Assembly: GCA_964408735.1 (NCBI GenBank)
Contig: CAYPAX010000028.1
Location: forward strand, 1-40,901
DNA length: 40,901 nucleotides
DNA from: UBA7887 sp964408735
GTDB taxonomy: Bacteria; Pseudomonadota; Alphaproteobacteria; UBA7887
Direction of reading: 5' to 3'
Below, piece after piece: positions 30,771 to 40,271 of the stretch. Positions within the stretch are counted from its first letter, which is position 1; each line of letters begins with the position of its first letter. The notes below the pieces were generated by a model. That model did not search any database. It was not told the DNA's origin and saw only the letters and a list, made by a program, of their open reading frames with translations. The translations under genes and the position numbers were made by a program.

Positions 30771-31514
30771 ATGGCGAAGGAAGAGAAAAGGCCCAGCGCC
30801 TTCTGGGAAAGCTTCAAGACCGTCATCTACGCCGTGCTTATTGCGCTCGTCGTACGCAGCTTTGCCTATGAGCCGTTCCATATCCCGTCGGGCTCGATGA
30901 AGTCGACTTTGCTGATCGGCGACTATCTGTTCGTCTCCAAATTCTCCTACGGCTACAGCAAATACTCCTTTCCCTATCCCGTGCCAGGCCTCGAGGGGCG
31001 GATATGGAACAGCAAGCCCGAGCGTGGCGACATCGTCGTCTTCAAGCTGCCGCGTGACAATTCGACCGACTATATCAAGCGTCTGGTAGGCCTGCCCGGA
31101 GACCGCATCCAGGTGCAGGGCGGCATCCTGCTGATCAATGACGAGCCGGTGCCGCGCCAGCGCATCGAGGATTTCGACCTCGTGAGCCGCAACGGCCAGT
31201 CGCGCAAGGTGCCGCAATATGTCGAGACCCTGCCGAACGGCGTCAGCTATCACGTGCTCGACAGCGACCCCTTCGGCGCCCTCGACAACACGGATATCTA
31301 TGTGGTGCCCGAGGAGCATTTCTTCTTCATGGGCGACAACCGCGACCATTCGTCGGACAGCCGTGTGCTCAACAATGTCGGCTATGTGCCGTATGAGAAC
31401 CTGCTGGGACGGGCAGAGATCCTGTTCTTTTCGACCGATGGCACGGCGCGTTTCTGGGAAGTCTGGAAGTGGCCTTTCGCGACCCGCTTCTCGCGCTTCT
31501 TCACGACGCTTTGA
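30771..31514 (+). CDS. lepB: signal peptidase I
   Basis: The 247-residue membrane peptidase removes Sec signal peptides. One N-terminal membrane helix (about 17-35) leads into the Ser of PSGSMKSTLLIGD. The Lys base is in YIKRLVGLPGDRI, and later boxes are MGDNRDHSSDSR. Only one transmembrane segment is present, as in most alphaproteobacterial LepB. The 3' end overlaps the likely rnc start by 46 bases. Confidence 0.96.
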   Translation: MAKEEKRPSAFWESFKTVIYAVLIALVVRSFAYEPFHIPSGSMKSTLLIGDYLFVSKFSYGYSKYSFPYPVPGLEGRIWNSKPERGDIVVFKLPRDNSTDYIKRLVGLPGDRIQVQGGILLINDEPVPRQRIEDFDLVSRNGQSRKVPQYVETLPNGVSYHVLDSDPFGALDNTDIYVVPEEHFFFMGDNRDHSSDSRVLNNVGYVPYENLLGRAEILFFSTDGTARFWEVWKWPFATRFSRFFTTL

Positions 31515-32173
31515 GTGCCGCCGACGCCCTTGGCGTGTCGTTCTCCGATCCGGCGCTTCTGCGCGCAGCTCTGACCCATCGCAGCCTTGGCGGTGTGGTA
31601 AACAATCAGCGTCTCGAATTTCTCGGCGACCGGGTGCTCGGCCTGATCGTCGCCGAAGGCCTGATGGCGCGTTTCCCCGACGAGGAAGAGGGCGACTTGG
31701 CACCGCGTCTGGCGGCCTTGGTAAGCGCAGACAGCCTGGCCAAGGTGTCTCAGGCCATCGAACTCGGCCAGCACCTGGAAATGGCGCCGAGTGAAGAGGC
31801 GAGCGGTGGGCGGGAAAATGACGCCAACCTCGCCGATGCCTGCGAGGCACTGATCGCTGCGCTCTATCTCGACGGTGGCCTGGGTACGGCGGCTGCCTTT
31901 GTCGAACGCCACTGGCAGCCCCTGATCGAGGCTCAGATCGTGCCGCCGAAGGATGCCAAGACGGCGCTTCAGGAATGGAGTCAGGCGCGCGGCCTGGGCC
32001 TGCCGCGCTACCGGCTGGTCTCCAGCGAAGGCCCGGACCACAAGCCCACTTTCCGCATGGCCGTCGCGGTCGAGGGCCAGGGCGAGGGCGAAGGCGAGGC
32101 GCCGGGCAAGCGAGAGGCGGAGCGCCGCGCCGCCGAGGCCTTGCTCGCGCGACTGGTGGGCGAAGATGGCTGA
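31469..32173 (+). CDS. rnc: ribonuclease III
   Basis: RNase III cleaves double-stranded RNA in rRNA and mRNA processing. The 234-residue protein has the signature NQRLEFLGDRVLGL, the second acidic box DANLADACEALIAALYLDGG, and a double-stranded RNA-binding domain (about 158-230; ALQEWSQARGLGLPRYRLV). The GTG at 31469 lies inside lepB; a TTG at 31511 overlapping the lepB stop (TTGA) is a serious alternative and would remove 14 residues. It overlaps era by 8 bases. Confidence 0.94.
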   Translation: MAFRDPLLALLHDALSAADALGVSFSDPALLRAALTHRSLGGVVNNQRLEFLGDRVLGLIVAEGLMARFPDEEEGDLAPRLAALVSADSLAKVSQAIELGQHLEMAPSEEASGGRENDANLADACEALIAALYLDGGLGTAAAFVERHWQPLIEAQIVPPKDAKTALQEWSQARGLGLPRYRLVSSEGPDHKPTFRMAVAVEGQGEGEGEAPGKREAERRAAEALLARLVGEDG

Positions 32174-33080
32174 GCAGGCTTGCGGTTTCGTTGCCGTGCT
32201 CGGCGCGCCCAATGCCGGCAAGTCGACCCTGGTCAACCGCTTGGTCGGCACCAAGGTCTCCATCGTCAGCCCCAAGGTGCAGACCACGCGCAACCGGGTC
32301 ATCGGCATCGCCATGGCCGGGGATGCGCAGATCGTCTTCATCGATACCCCCGGTGTCTTTGCGCCCACGAAGCGCCTGGAACGCGCCATGGTCTCGGCCG
32401 CCTGGTCGGGCGCGCGTGACGCCGATATCGTCCTGGTGCTGATCGATGCCAAGCGCGGTCTGGACAAGCATAGCCGGCTCATTGTCAACCATCTGAGCGA
32501 GACCCGCCGCCAGGCGATCCTGGCCATCAACAAGATCGATACCGTGCCGCGCGATTCCCTGCTGGCCCTGGCGGCGTCGCTCGCGGCGGAGAGGCTTGGC
32601 GACGGCCGCGAGATGTTCGGCCAGACTTTCATGATCTCGGCCCTGACCGGCGACGGTGTCGACGACCTGCAGGCAGCCCTGGTGGCACATATGCCGGTCG
32701 GACCCTGGCACTATCCCGCCGACCAGGCCGCGGACATGCCCATGCGCCTGCTCGCCGCCGAGATCACCCGCGAGAAGGTCTTCCTGCAATTGCAACAGGA
32801 GCTGCCCTATGCGACCGCCGTCGAGACCGAGGCCTGGAGCGAGCGCGACGACGGCAGCGTGCGAGTCGACCAGGTGCTCTATGTGCGTCGCGACAGCCAG
32901 AAGAGCATCGTGCTCGGCAAGGGCGGGCGCCGGGTCAAGGCCATCGGCAGCGAGGCGCGGCGCGAGCTGGAAGAGATGCTGGAGCGCCGCGTCCACCTGT
33001 TCATCCACGTCAAGGTCCGCGACGGCTGGCAGGACGACCCCGAGCGCTACCGCGACCTCGGCCTCGACTTCAACGCCTAG
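32166..33080 (+). CDS. era: GTPase Era
   Basis: Era binds the 3' end of 16S rRNA and checks 30S assembly. The 304-residue protein has G1 GAPNAGKST, the effector loop SPKVQTTRNRVIG, G3 DTPGVF, G4 NKID and G5 SALTGDG. The C-terminal KH domain (about 205-304) contains VLGKGGRRVKAIGSEARREL. Its ATG is within the end of rnc (8-base overlap), making lepB-rnc-era a tightly coupled unit. It converges with thiL across 41 bases holding a GC-rich hairpin. recO is not adjacent here, although it often follows era. Confidence 0.96.
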   Translation: MAEQACGFVAVLGAPNAGKSTLVNRLVGTKVSIVSPKVQTTRNRVIGIAMAGDAQIVFIDTPGVFAPTKRLERAMVSAAWSGARDADIVLVLIDAKRGLDKHSRLIVNHLSETRRQAILAINKIDTVPRDSLLALAASLAAERLGDGREMFGQTFMISALTGDGVDDLQAALVAHMPVGPWHYPADQAADMPMRLLAAEITREKVFLQLQQELPYATAVETEAWSERDDGSVRVDQVLYVRRDSQKSIVLGKGGRRVKAIGSEARRELEEMLERRVHLFIHVKVRDGWQDDPERYRDLGLDFNA

Positions 33081-33084
33081 AGCA

Positions 33085-33106
33085 CCGGGGCAGCCGGCAC
33101 CCCCGG
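33085..33106. terminator. candidate bidirectional hairpin between era and thiL
   Basis: CCGGGG (33085-33090) pairs with CCCCGG (33101-33106) around a 10-base loop, between convergent stops. No T-run follows on either strand, so it would be a weak or factor-assisted terminator at best. Confidence 0.35.
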
Positions 33107-33121
33107 CCGAACGCGACCCCA

Positions 33122-34048
33122 CTAGAAGTGACGATAGCCGGTATCGTCGAAGGCCATGACGCTGCCGTCGGCGGCCCGCACGCTGACGCCCAGCCCCGCC
33201 TCTACGCGGCCAATGCGCGTAGCCCCAGTGACAGCCTCCCTTGCGCTGAAGACCAACTCGTAGTCGTCACCACCGGTTAGCATGCGAGGCAACCAGGCGG
33301 GATCCTCGGCGAGAACGGCCTTGGCGGCATCCGACAGGGGCACCGCGCCGGCATCGAGCACGATGGCGACGCCCGAGGCTTCGGCGATGTGGCCGGCATC
33401 GGCGAGGAGGCCGTCCGAAACATCGGCGCAAGCGCTCGCCACGCCGATCAGCTCACGACCGAGTGCCACACGGGGTGTCGGCAAGCGCAGGCGCTCGACC
33501 AGCGCCTCGCGGCCGGCGCCGCTCAGTTCGCCACGCAGGACGGCGAGCCCCAGCACCGCATCGCCGATGGTGCCGGAGACGTACACGGAATCACCCGGCC
33601 GCGCGCCCGAACGCCGCAATGGGCGAGCGACAGTGCCAAGGGCCGTCACCGACAGTGTCAAGGGCCCTGGCGTCGAGACCGTATCGCCGCCGGCAAGGAC
33701 AATGCCCCAGCGCACCTGCTCCTCGCCGAGACTGGCACAGAACCTGTGCAGCCAGTCATCGTCGATATGCTCGGGCAAGACCAGCGTCAGCAGATAGGCC
33801 AGCGGCTTGGCGCCCATCGCGGCAAGATCGCTGAGATTGACGCGCAGCGCCTTGGCGGCGATGGCCTCGGGCGTCTCGTCGAGCGGGAAATGCACACTGG
33901 CGACGAGCCCGTCCTGGGTCACCGCCATCTCCTCGCCGGCAGGCAGCAAGGCCGCATCGTCGGTTAAGCCCAGCGCGCCGGGGAAGCCCTCGGCCAGGGG
34001 CCGGAAGAGGCCTTCGATCAGGGCAAACTCATTCGCTCTGTTCGCCAT
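33122..34048 (-). CDS. thiL: thiamine-monophosphate kinase
   Basis: ThiL phosphorylates thiamine phosphate to the coenzyme thiamine diphosphate. The 308-residue product has the AIR-synthase-like fold: NEFALIEGLFRPL, LTDDAALL, VTQDGLVASVHFPLD, LRVNLSDLAAMGAKPLAYLLTL, GGDTVSTPGPLTLSVTALG, CADVSDGLLADAGHI and LTGGDDYELVF. LTDDAALL and VTQDGLV differ slightly from the commonest GIGDDAAV and VTVDMLVEG forms, but the Asp residues are kept. The start (34048) lies 20 bases inside nusB, the usual coupling. It is the last gene of the rib-nusB operon. Confidence 0.95.
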   Translation of the reverse strand: MANRANEFALIEGLFRPLAEGFPGALGLTDDAALLPAGEEMAVTQDGLVASVHFPLDETPEAIAAKALRVNLSDLAAMGAKPLAYLLTLVLPEHIDDDWLHRFCASLGEEQVRWGIVLAGGDTVSTPGPLTLSVTALGTVARPLRRSGARPGDSVYVSGTIGDAVLGLAVLRGELSGAGREALVERLRLPTPRVALGRELIGVASACADVSDGLLADAGHIAEASGVAIVLDAGAVPLSDAAKAVLAEDPAWLPRMLTGGDDYELVFSAREAVTGATRIGRVEAGLGVSVRAADGSVMAFDDTGYRHF

Positions 34049-34496
34049 CCGCCCATTCCGCCGCCCGCAGGCGCCGCGCCAGGGTTTCCAGCGCGCCGTT
34101 GACGAAGCCCGCCTCGTCCTCGTCGAAGAAGCTGTGGGCGATGGCGACATATTCGCTGACCGCCGCGCGTGCCGGCACATCGAGGCAATCGCGGATCTCG
34201 AACGCCGCGATGCGCAGCAGGCCCCGCATGGTGAGCGACAGACGCTCGAGCTTCCAGCCCTCGCGCAAGACTTCCGAGACCGCTGCATCGAGCGCCTCGG
34301 CATGGTCTAACGCCCCCTCGGTGAGGCGCTCCAGAAATGCCTTGTCCAGTGCACCCGTCGGCGACGGCCGCGCCGCCATCTCGGCGATGACGGTTTTGGC
34401 TGGCGTGCCGACCAGGCCGGTCTGATACATGGCTTGCACGGCCGCCAGACGGGCGCCACGCCGCGCGGCGAGCGCGCTGTCGGAGGCGGTGCTCAA
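34029..34496 (-). CDS. nusB: transcription antitermination factor NusB
   Basis: NusB binds boxA RNA with NusE for rRNA antitermination. The 155-residue helical protein begins ARRGARLAAVQAMYQTGLVG and carries LERLTEGALDHAEALD, LRIAAFEI, the boxed SEYVAIAHSFFDEDEAGFVNGALETLAR and a short acidic end. It overlaps ribH (ATGA) and thiL (20 bases). Confidence 0.95.
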   Translation of the reverse strand: MSTASDSALAARRGARLAAVQAMYQTGLVGTPAKTVIAEMAARPSPTGALDKAFLERLTEGALDHAEALDAAVSEVLREGWKLERLSLTMRGLLRIAAFEIRDCLDVPARAAVSEYVAIAHSFFDEDEAGFVNGALETLARRLRAAEWADGEQSE

Positions 34497-34933
34497 GCGT
34501 CGCCCGCGAAACGGCGCGCCAGACCGATCAAGGCGAGACAGGCCTCGGCCGCGACAGCGCCCTTGTTGCCTTGCGCCACCGCGGCACGTTTCATCGCCTG
34601 CTCGCGGTTTTCCGTGGTCAGGATACCGTTGCCGAGCGCAGCACCATGATCGATGGCGAGGTTGGTCAGGCCGCGCGCGCTTTCGCCGGCAACGATGTCG
34701 TAGTGGCCGGTCTCGCCGCGAATGACGCAGCCGAGCGCCACGTAACCGTCATAGGCGCCGAAGCGATGGGCGCTGGCGATGGCGCCGGGAATCTCCAGCG
34801 CGCCAGGCACGGCGACGCTGTCCCATTTGACACCGGCGGCCTCCAGCGCGCCCGCCGCGCCCGCCTCGAGCTCGGCGGCGATATCTTCGTAATAGCGCGC
34901 CACCACCAGCAGCACGCGCGGGGTTCCGGCCAT
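34493..34933 (-). CDS. ribH: 6,7-dimethyl-8-ribityllumazine synthase
   Basis: RibH condenses the pyrimidine intermediate with 3,4-dihydroxy-2-butanone 4-phosphate to lumazine. The 146-residue protein shows VVARYYEDIA, VPGALEIPGAIASA, YVALGCVIRGETGHYDIVAGESARG and GILTTENREQA, the standard active-site pieces. It lies one base after ribBX and overlaps nusB by 4 bases. Confidence 0.96.
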   Translation of the reverse strand: MAGTPRVLLVVARYYEDIAAELEAGAAGALEAAGVKWDSVAVPGALEIPGAIASAHRFGAYDGYVALGCVIRGETGHYDIVAGESARGLTNLAIDHGAALGNGILTTENREQAMKRAAVAQGNKGAVAAEACLALIGLARRFAGDA

Positions 34934-34934
34934 C

Positions 34935-36071
34935 TCAGTCTCCGCCTTCGATGGGCCTGCGCCCGGCGATGCTGAGGCCGAAACCGTCGAGGCCGACCAC
35001 CGTGCGCTCGGAATTGCTCAGCAACTCCATCTCGCGAATGCCGAGGTCGAGCAGGATCTGCGCGCCCGTGCCATAGGCACGCAGCGCCCCGCCGCTTTCG
35101 CCGGGGTCGATCTCGCGCCCTTCGAGCAATGTCGAAAGCGAATCCGGGCGCGCGGCGCGGATCACCACCACCACGCCGCGTCCTTCCTCGGCGATCAGCT
35201 CCATGGCCCGGTGCAGCTCGTCGCCACGCCCGGTCGTGGTATCACCCATGATGTCGATCAGCGGATTGACCCGATGCATGCGCACCAGCACCGGCCCCTC
35301 GCTCGCGACATCGCCTTTGACCAGCGCAGCATGCTCAGTGCCGTCGGCGGTGTTGACATAGACCACCATGCGGAAGGTGCCGCCCCAACGGCTTTCGAAA
35401 TCGCGCTCCAGAAGGCGATCGACAACGCGGTCGGCGCGGCGGCGATAGGCAATGAGGTCGGCGATGGTGCCGATCTTGAGGCCGTGCTGCTGGCAATAGG
35501 CGATAAGGTCGTCGCGCCGCGCCATCGAGCCGTCATCGTTCATGATCTCGCAGATCACCCCGGCCGGGGCGAGGCCGGCGAGCCGGGCGATATCGACCGC
35601 CGCCTCGGTATGGCCGGCACGCACCAGAACGCCGCCCTCACGCGCGACGATGGGAAAGACATGGCCCGGCGTGGTGATATCGGTGGCCGTGCTGCGCGGG
35701 TCGATGGCGGTATGGATGGTGTGGGCCCGATCGGACGCGGAGATGCCCGTCGAGACCCCCTCCGTCGCCTCTATCGAGACCGTGAACGCGGTATCGAAGC
35801 GCTTGACGTTGCGCCGCTGCATGGGCTCGAGCTGCAAGTCGCGGGCACGGTCCGGCGACAAGGCCAGGCAGACCAGGCCGCGGCCGTAGCGGGCCATGAA
35901 ATTGATCGCCTCAGGGGTGGCGAACTCCGCCGGCACGATCAGGTCGCCTTCGTTCTCGCGGCCTTCGTCATCGACGAGGACGAACATGCGCCCGTTACGG
36001 GCATCGTCGATGAGATCCTCGACGGGCGAGAAGGGCGATTCCATGGATGTCGAATCCGCAACCATGCTCAT
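34935..36071 (-). CDS. ribBX: 3,4-dihydroxy-2-butanone 4-phosphate synthase with degenerate RibA-like domain (RibBX type)
   Basis: The N-terminal half (about 15-215) is a complete DHBP synthase: VDDEGRENEGDLIVPAE, the TEGVSTGISASDRAHTI region, and REGGVLVRAGHTEAAVDIA. The C-terminal half (about 220-378) is related to GTP cyclohydrolase II but cannot be active. It has no cysteine at all, so the three zinc ligands are missing, and the RGHEGRGIGL catalytic loop is replaced by GESGGALRAYG. This is the RibBX arrangement known in Proteobacteria, so a separate ribA must exist elsewhere in the genome. The gene overlaps ribE by 4 bases and lies 1 base before ribH. Automatic annotation would call it bifunctional RibBA. 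Confidence 0.93.
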   Translation of the reverse strand: MSMVADSTSMESPFSPVEDLIDDARNGRMFVLVDDEGRENEGDLIVPAEFATPEAINFMARYGRGLVCLALSPDRARDLQLEPMQRRNVKRFDTAFTVSIEATEGVSTGISASDRAHTIHTAIDPRSTATDITTPGHVFPIVAREGGVLVRAGHTEAAVDIARLAGLAPAGVICEIMNDDGSMARRDDLIAYCQQHGLKIGTIADLIAYRRRADRVVDRLLERDFESRWGGTFRMVVYVNTADGTEHAALVKGDVASEGPVLVRMHRVNPLIDIMGDTTTGRGDELHRAMELIAEEGRGVVVVIRAARPDSLSTLLEGREIDPGESGGALRAYGTGAQILLDLGIREMELLSNSERTVVGLDGFGLSIAGRRPIEGGD

Positions 36072-36667
36072 GCCGCCACCCCGGCATGGGCCAGCGCACG
36101 GCGCGCATATCGTGCCAGCATATCGATCTCCACGTTGACCCGCTGCCCGGCTTCGAGCGCCCCGAAGGTGGTCATCTCCTGGGTATGGGGAATGATGTTG
36201 ATGTCGAAGCGGTCGTCACCGACCCCGTTCACCGTCAGCGAGATGCCGTCGAGCGCAATCGAGCCCTTGGGCGCCACATAAGGTGCCAGCCAATCGGGCA
36301 TGGCGAAGACCAGCACCAGCGAATCCCCCGATGGCGTGCGGGACTTGAGCTCGATGGTGCCGTCCACATGGCCGCTGACCAGATGCCCGCCGATCTCGTC
36401 GCCGACCGTCAAGGAGCGCTCCAGGTTGATCGCCCTGCCCTCGCGCCAGTCGCCAAGCGTCGTTTTGGATAGGGTTTCCGCCGAGGCATCAATGGCGAAC
36501 CAGCCCGCGCCCTTATCGACCACGGTCAGGCAGGCGCCCGAGCAGGCAATGGACGCACCGAGCGCTACGGCGTCCATGTCGAACGCTGTTTCGATGGTCA
36601 AACGCACGTCGCCGCGCTGCTCGATGCTGCGCAATTTGCCCACATCGCTGATGAGTCCGGTAAACAT
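36068..36667 (-). CDS. ribE: riboflavin synthase, alpha subunit
   Basis: This enzyme dismutates two lumazine molecules to riboflavin. The 199-residue product consists of two lumazine-binding barrels, starting MFTGLISDVGKLRS. Barrel one has GASIACSGACLTVV, and barrel two has GGHLVSGHVDGTIEL and APYVAPKGSIALDGISLTVN. Length is normal. It is 9 bases after ribD and overlaps ribBX by ATGA. Confidence 0.96.
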   Translation of the reverse strand: MFTGLISDVGKLRSIEQRGDVRLTIETAFDMDAVALGASIACSGACLTVVDKGAGWFAIDASAETLSKTTLGDWREGRAINLERSLTVGDEIGGHLVSGHVDGTIELKSRTPSGDSLVLVFAMPDWLAPYVAPKGSIALDGISLTVNGVGDDRFDINIIPHTQEMTTFGALEAGQRVNVEIDMLARYARRALAHAGVAA

Positions 36668-36676
36668 GGCGAGAAA

Positions 36677-37783
36677 CTATTCCCGACGGGCGTAAGTTTC
36701 CAGCACATCCTCACCAACGGCGCTGACGGCGATGCGCTCGAAGCGTGGCGCATCAGCCACCGTCTCGAGGCCGAGACCGGCCACAGCCGCCACGCCGTCG
36801 CCGCCGATCACCGCTGTGGCGCGAAACCAGGCGATGCGATCGACCCGATCGGCTGCGATCAGGCTGGCCGCGAGACGCCCGCCGCCTTCGACGAGCAGCC
36901 GCGTGATGCCGCGCTCGGCCAGCGCTGCCAGCATCTCTCCCACCGAAACCCCGCCATCCTCTGCGGAGACGGAAATCACGTCGACACCGCAATCCGCGAA
37001 GGCGCGACGGCGCGCCGCGTCCGCGCCGTCCAATGCCACAATCCAGGTCGGCGCCTCATCGCGCTCGACGACCAGCGGGTCGGTCAGGGGCAGGCGCAAG
37101 CGGCTATCCGCCACCACGCGCACGGGCGAGCGCTCGGCCAGGCCTGGTAGCCGGCAGGTCAGGCGCGGCCGGTCGGACATGGCGGTGCGCGCACCGACCA
37201 TCACCGCATCGTGCTCGGCCCGCATCAAATGCGCCCGCGCCCTGGCCAGCTCGCCGGTGATCCATTGGCTGTCGCCATTGGCTGTGGCGATGCGGCCGTC
37301 GAGGGTGCTGGCCATCTTGAGCGTCACCAACGGTCGGCCCTGCTCGCGATGCAACAGATAGCCCGCATTGAGGCCCCTTGCCTCGTCGCGGCAGACGCCC
37401 TCGATGACCTCGATGCCGGCATCGCGCAGGCGTGCCAGCCCGGCCCCGGCCACGCGCTTGTCCGGGTCGTCCATCGCCACCACGCAACGGCCGATGCGCG
37501 CTTCGATCAGGGCATCGGCACAGGGCGGGGTCTTGCCCTCATGGGCGCAAGGCTCAAGCGTGACATAGGCGGTGGCACCTGCCGCCGCCTCGCCCGCACG
37601 CCGCAAGGCCTCGGTTTCGGCGTGCGGCCTGCCACCGGCCTGGGTCCAGCCGCGCCCCAGCACCTGGCCACCCTGCACCAGCACGCAGCCGACCGCTGGA
37701 TTGGGCCAGACATTGCCGAGCCCGCGCCGCGCCAATGACAGCGCGGCGGCCATGTGCCTGCGATGCTCAGTCGTCTTTGTCAC
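36677..37783 (-). CDS. ribD: riboflavin biosynthesis deaminase/reductase
   Basis: RibD deaminates the pyrimidine product of GTP cyclohydrolase II and then reduces the ribosyl chain. The deaminase domain (about 1-150) has the zinc motif GGRPHAETEAL and the TLEPCAHEGKTPPCADAL cluster, preceded by WPNPAVGCVLV. The reductase domain (about 152-368) has VTLKMASTLDGRIAT, SQWITGE and LLVEGGGRLAASLI. GTG 37783, 17 bases inside nrdR, gives the normal N-terminus; ATG 37753 is an alternative that trims ten residues. It follows nrdR and precedes ribE. Confidence 0.95.
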   Translation of the reverse strand: MTKTTEHRRHMAAALSLARRGLGNVWPNPAVGCVLVQGGQVLGRGWTQAGGRPHAETEALRRAGEAAAGATAYVTLEPCAHEGKTPPCADALIEARIGRCVVAMDDPDKRVAGAGLARLRDAGIEVIEGVCRDEARGLNAGYLLHREQGRPLVTLKMASTLDGRIATANGDSQWITGELARARAHLMRAEHDAVMVGARTAMSDRPRLTCRLPGLAERSPVRVVADSRLRLPLTDPLVVERDEAPTWIVALDGADAARRRAFADCGVDVISVSAEDGGVSVGEMLAALAERGITRLLVEGGGRLAASLIAADRVDRIAWFRATAVIGGDGVAAVAGLGLETVADAPRFERIAVSAVGEDVLETYARRE

Positions 37784-38228
37784 GGGGCAGCCGCCCGACG
37801 AACTCCTCGAAATCCCTGGCTTCGCGGAAATTGCGATAGACCGAGGCGAAACGCACATAGGCCACGGGATCGAGACCGGAGAGCGCCTCCATCACCATTT
37901 CGCCGATCTCGGCGGAGGGGATATCGGACTCGCCCGAGCTTTCCAGCCGGCGCACGATACCGCTTACGAGGCGCTCGATGCGCTCGGGCTCCACGGGGCG
38001 CTTGCGCACGGCGATCTGGATCGAGCTCGACAGCTTTTCGCGGTCGAAGGGGGTACGCGTGCCGTCCTTCTTGACCACGGTCAGATCGCGCAGCTGCACG
38101 CGCTCGAAGGTGGTGAAGCGTGAGCCGCAGGAGGGGCAGAAGCGGCGCCGGCGGATGACCGTGTTGTCTTCGGTCGGCCGCGAGTCCTTGACCTGGGTAT
38201 CGTTATCGCCGCAGAAGGGACAGCGCAT
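37767..38228 (-). CDS. nrdR: transcriptional repressor NrdR
   Basis: NrdR represses ribonucleotide reductase genes in response to bound ATP/dATP. The 153-residue protein begins MRCPFCGDNDTQVKDSRP and FCPSCGSRF, giving the CxxC...CxxC zinc ribbon. The ATP-cone follows (VVKKDGTRTPFDREKL to YVRFASVYRNFREARDF). It sits 3 bases after glyA and overlaps ribD, a conserved alphaproteobacterial placement. Confidence 0.97.
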   Translation of the reverse strand: MRCPFCGDNDTQVKDSRPTEDNTVIRRRRFCPSCGSRFTTFERVQLRDLTVVKKDGTRTPFDREKLSSSIQIAVRKRPVEPERIERLVSGIVRRLESSGESDIPSAEIGEMVMEALSGLDPVAYVRFASVYRNFREARDFEEFVGRLPRDKDD

Positions 38229-38231
38229 GCT

Positions 38232-39536
<1,305 letters not shown>

Positions 39537-39557
39537 CAAGACAATTCCGTTAAGAGG

Positions 39558-40010
39558 TCAGGACTCGTCGAACATGGCGACGCGGCGCTGATGCCGGCCA
39601 CCCTCGAATTCCGTCTCAAGAAAAGCGTGCAGGCATTGCCGCGCCGTTTCCTCGTCGATGAAACGGCCACCCAGCACAAGCACGTTCGCATTGTTGTGCT
39701 GCCGGGCCAAGCGCGCAATTTCCGCCATATGGCAGTTGGCCGCCCGAATCCCTTTGAAGCGATTCGCGGTGATTTCCATGCCGATTCCCGTGCCGCAAAC
39801 CAGCACGCCGCGCGCCGCCCGGCCATCCAGCAAGGCTTCGGCTAGCGCCTTGCCGTAGGTCGGATAGTCGACGGATTCGGGCGAGTTCGTGCCCAAGTCG
39901 AGCACTTGCAGGCCCGAATCGCGCAAGTCTTCGGCAAGTACGGTCTTTAACGGATAGCCCCCATGGTCGGCGGCGATGGCTATGACGTCCGGCGGGGATT
40001 CGCTTGCCAC
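39558..40010 (-). CDS. rpiB: ribose 5-phosphate isomerase B
   Basis: RpiB interconverts ribose 5-phosphate and ribulose 5-phosphate. The protein shows IAIAADHGGYPLK, the catalytic Cys in VLVCGTGIGM, EITANRFKGIRAA and HNNANVLVLGGRFI, all typical. GTG 40010 gives 150 residues, the usual family length. A GTG at 40064 would add 18 residues of no recognisable fold, and neither has a clear ribosome site. The gene opens the long leftward operon to thiL and is divergent from mucR. Confidence 0.93.
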   Translation of the reverse strand: MASESPPDVIAIAADHGGYPLKTVLAEDLRDSGLQVLDLGTNSPESVDYPTYGKALAEALLDGRAARGVLVCGTGIGMEITANRFKGIRAANCHMAEIARLARQHNNANVLVLGGRFIDEETARQCLHAFLETEFEGGRHQRRVAMFDES

Positions 40011-40246
40011 GGCAGGTCTCGCATTTTGTGGTCTGATCGCTTTTGGTTGGCCGCTGATTACCACATGTAGGGTTCGGGCACCAGATCAACGCCGGTCGCT
40101 GCGGGCCAGGAAGCAAGTTGTATTCGCAATAGCATTGTGCCCCGCTATTCTTTCCACATATCAAATTCGATAGATTCCACTCAACAACGTAAAGATTTTA
40201 CAATTGACAAGGCATGCCCAGCCTGTCAGTAACGCTGAATTATGAG

Positions 40247-40256
40247 GTAATATTAC
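40247..40256. promoter_or_regulatory. palindrome in the mucR leader, candidate autoregulatory site
   Basis: GTAATATTAC is a perfect 10-base palindrome 15 bases before the mucR ATG, inside an AT-rich region shared with divergent rpiB. A TTGACA (40204-40209) lies upstream, but no good -10 sits at the right distance. Ros/MucR proteins repress their own genes by binding AT-rich DNA, so a role in autoregulation is plausible. Confidence 0.4.
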
Positions 40257-40271
40257 TAGGACAGGTCAAGA

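Noticed and set aside
30576..33122. Long minus-strand open frame opposite lepB, rnc and era
   Set aside because: Same explanation: antisense to three certain genes and without recognisable motifs.
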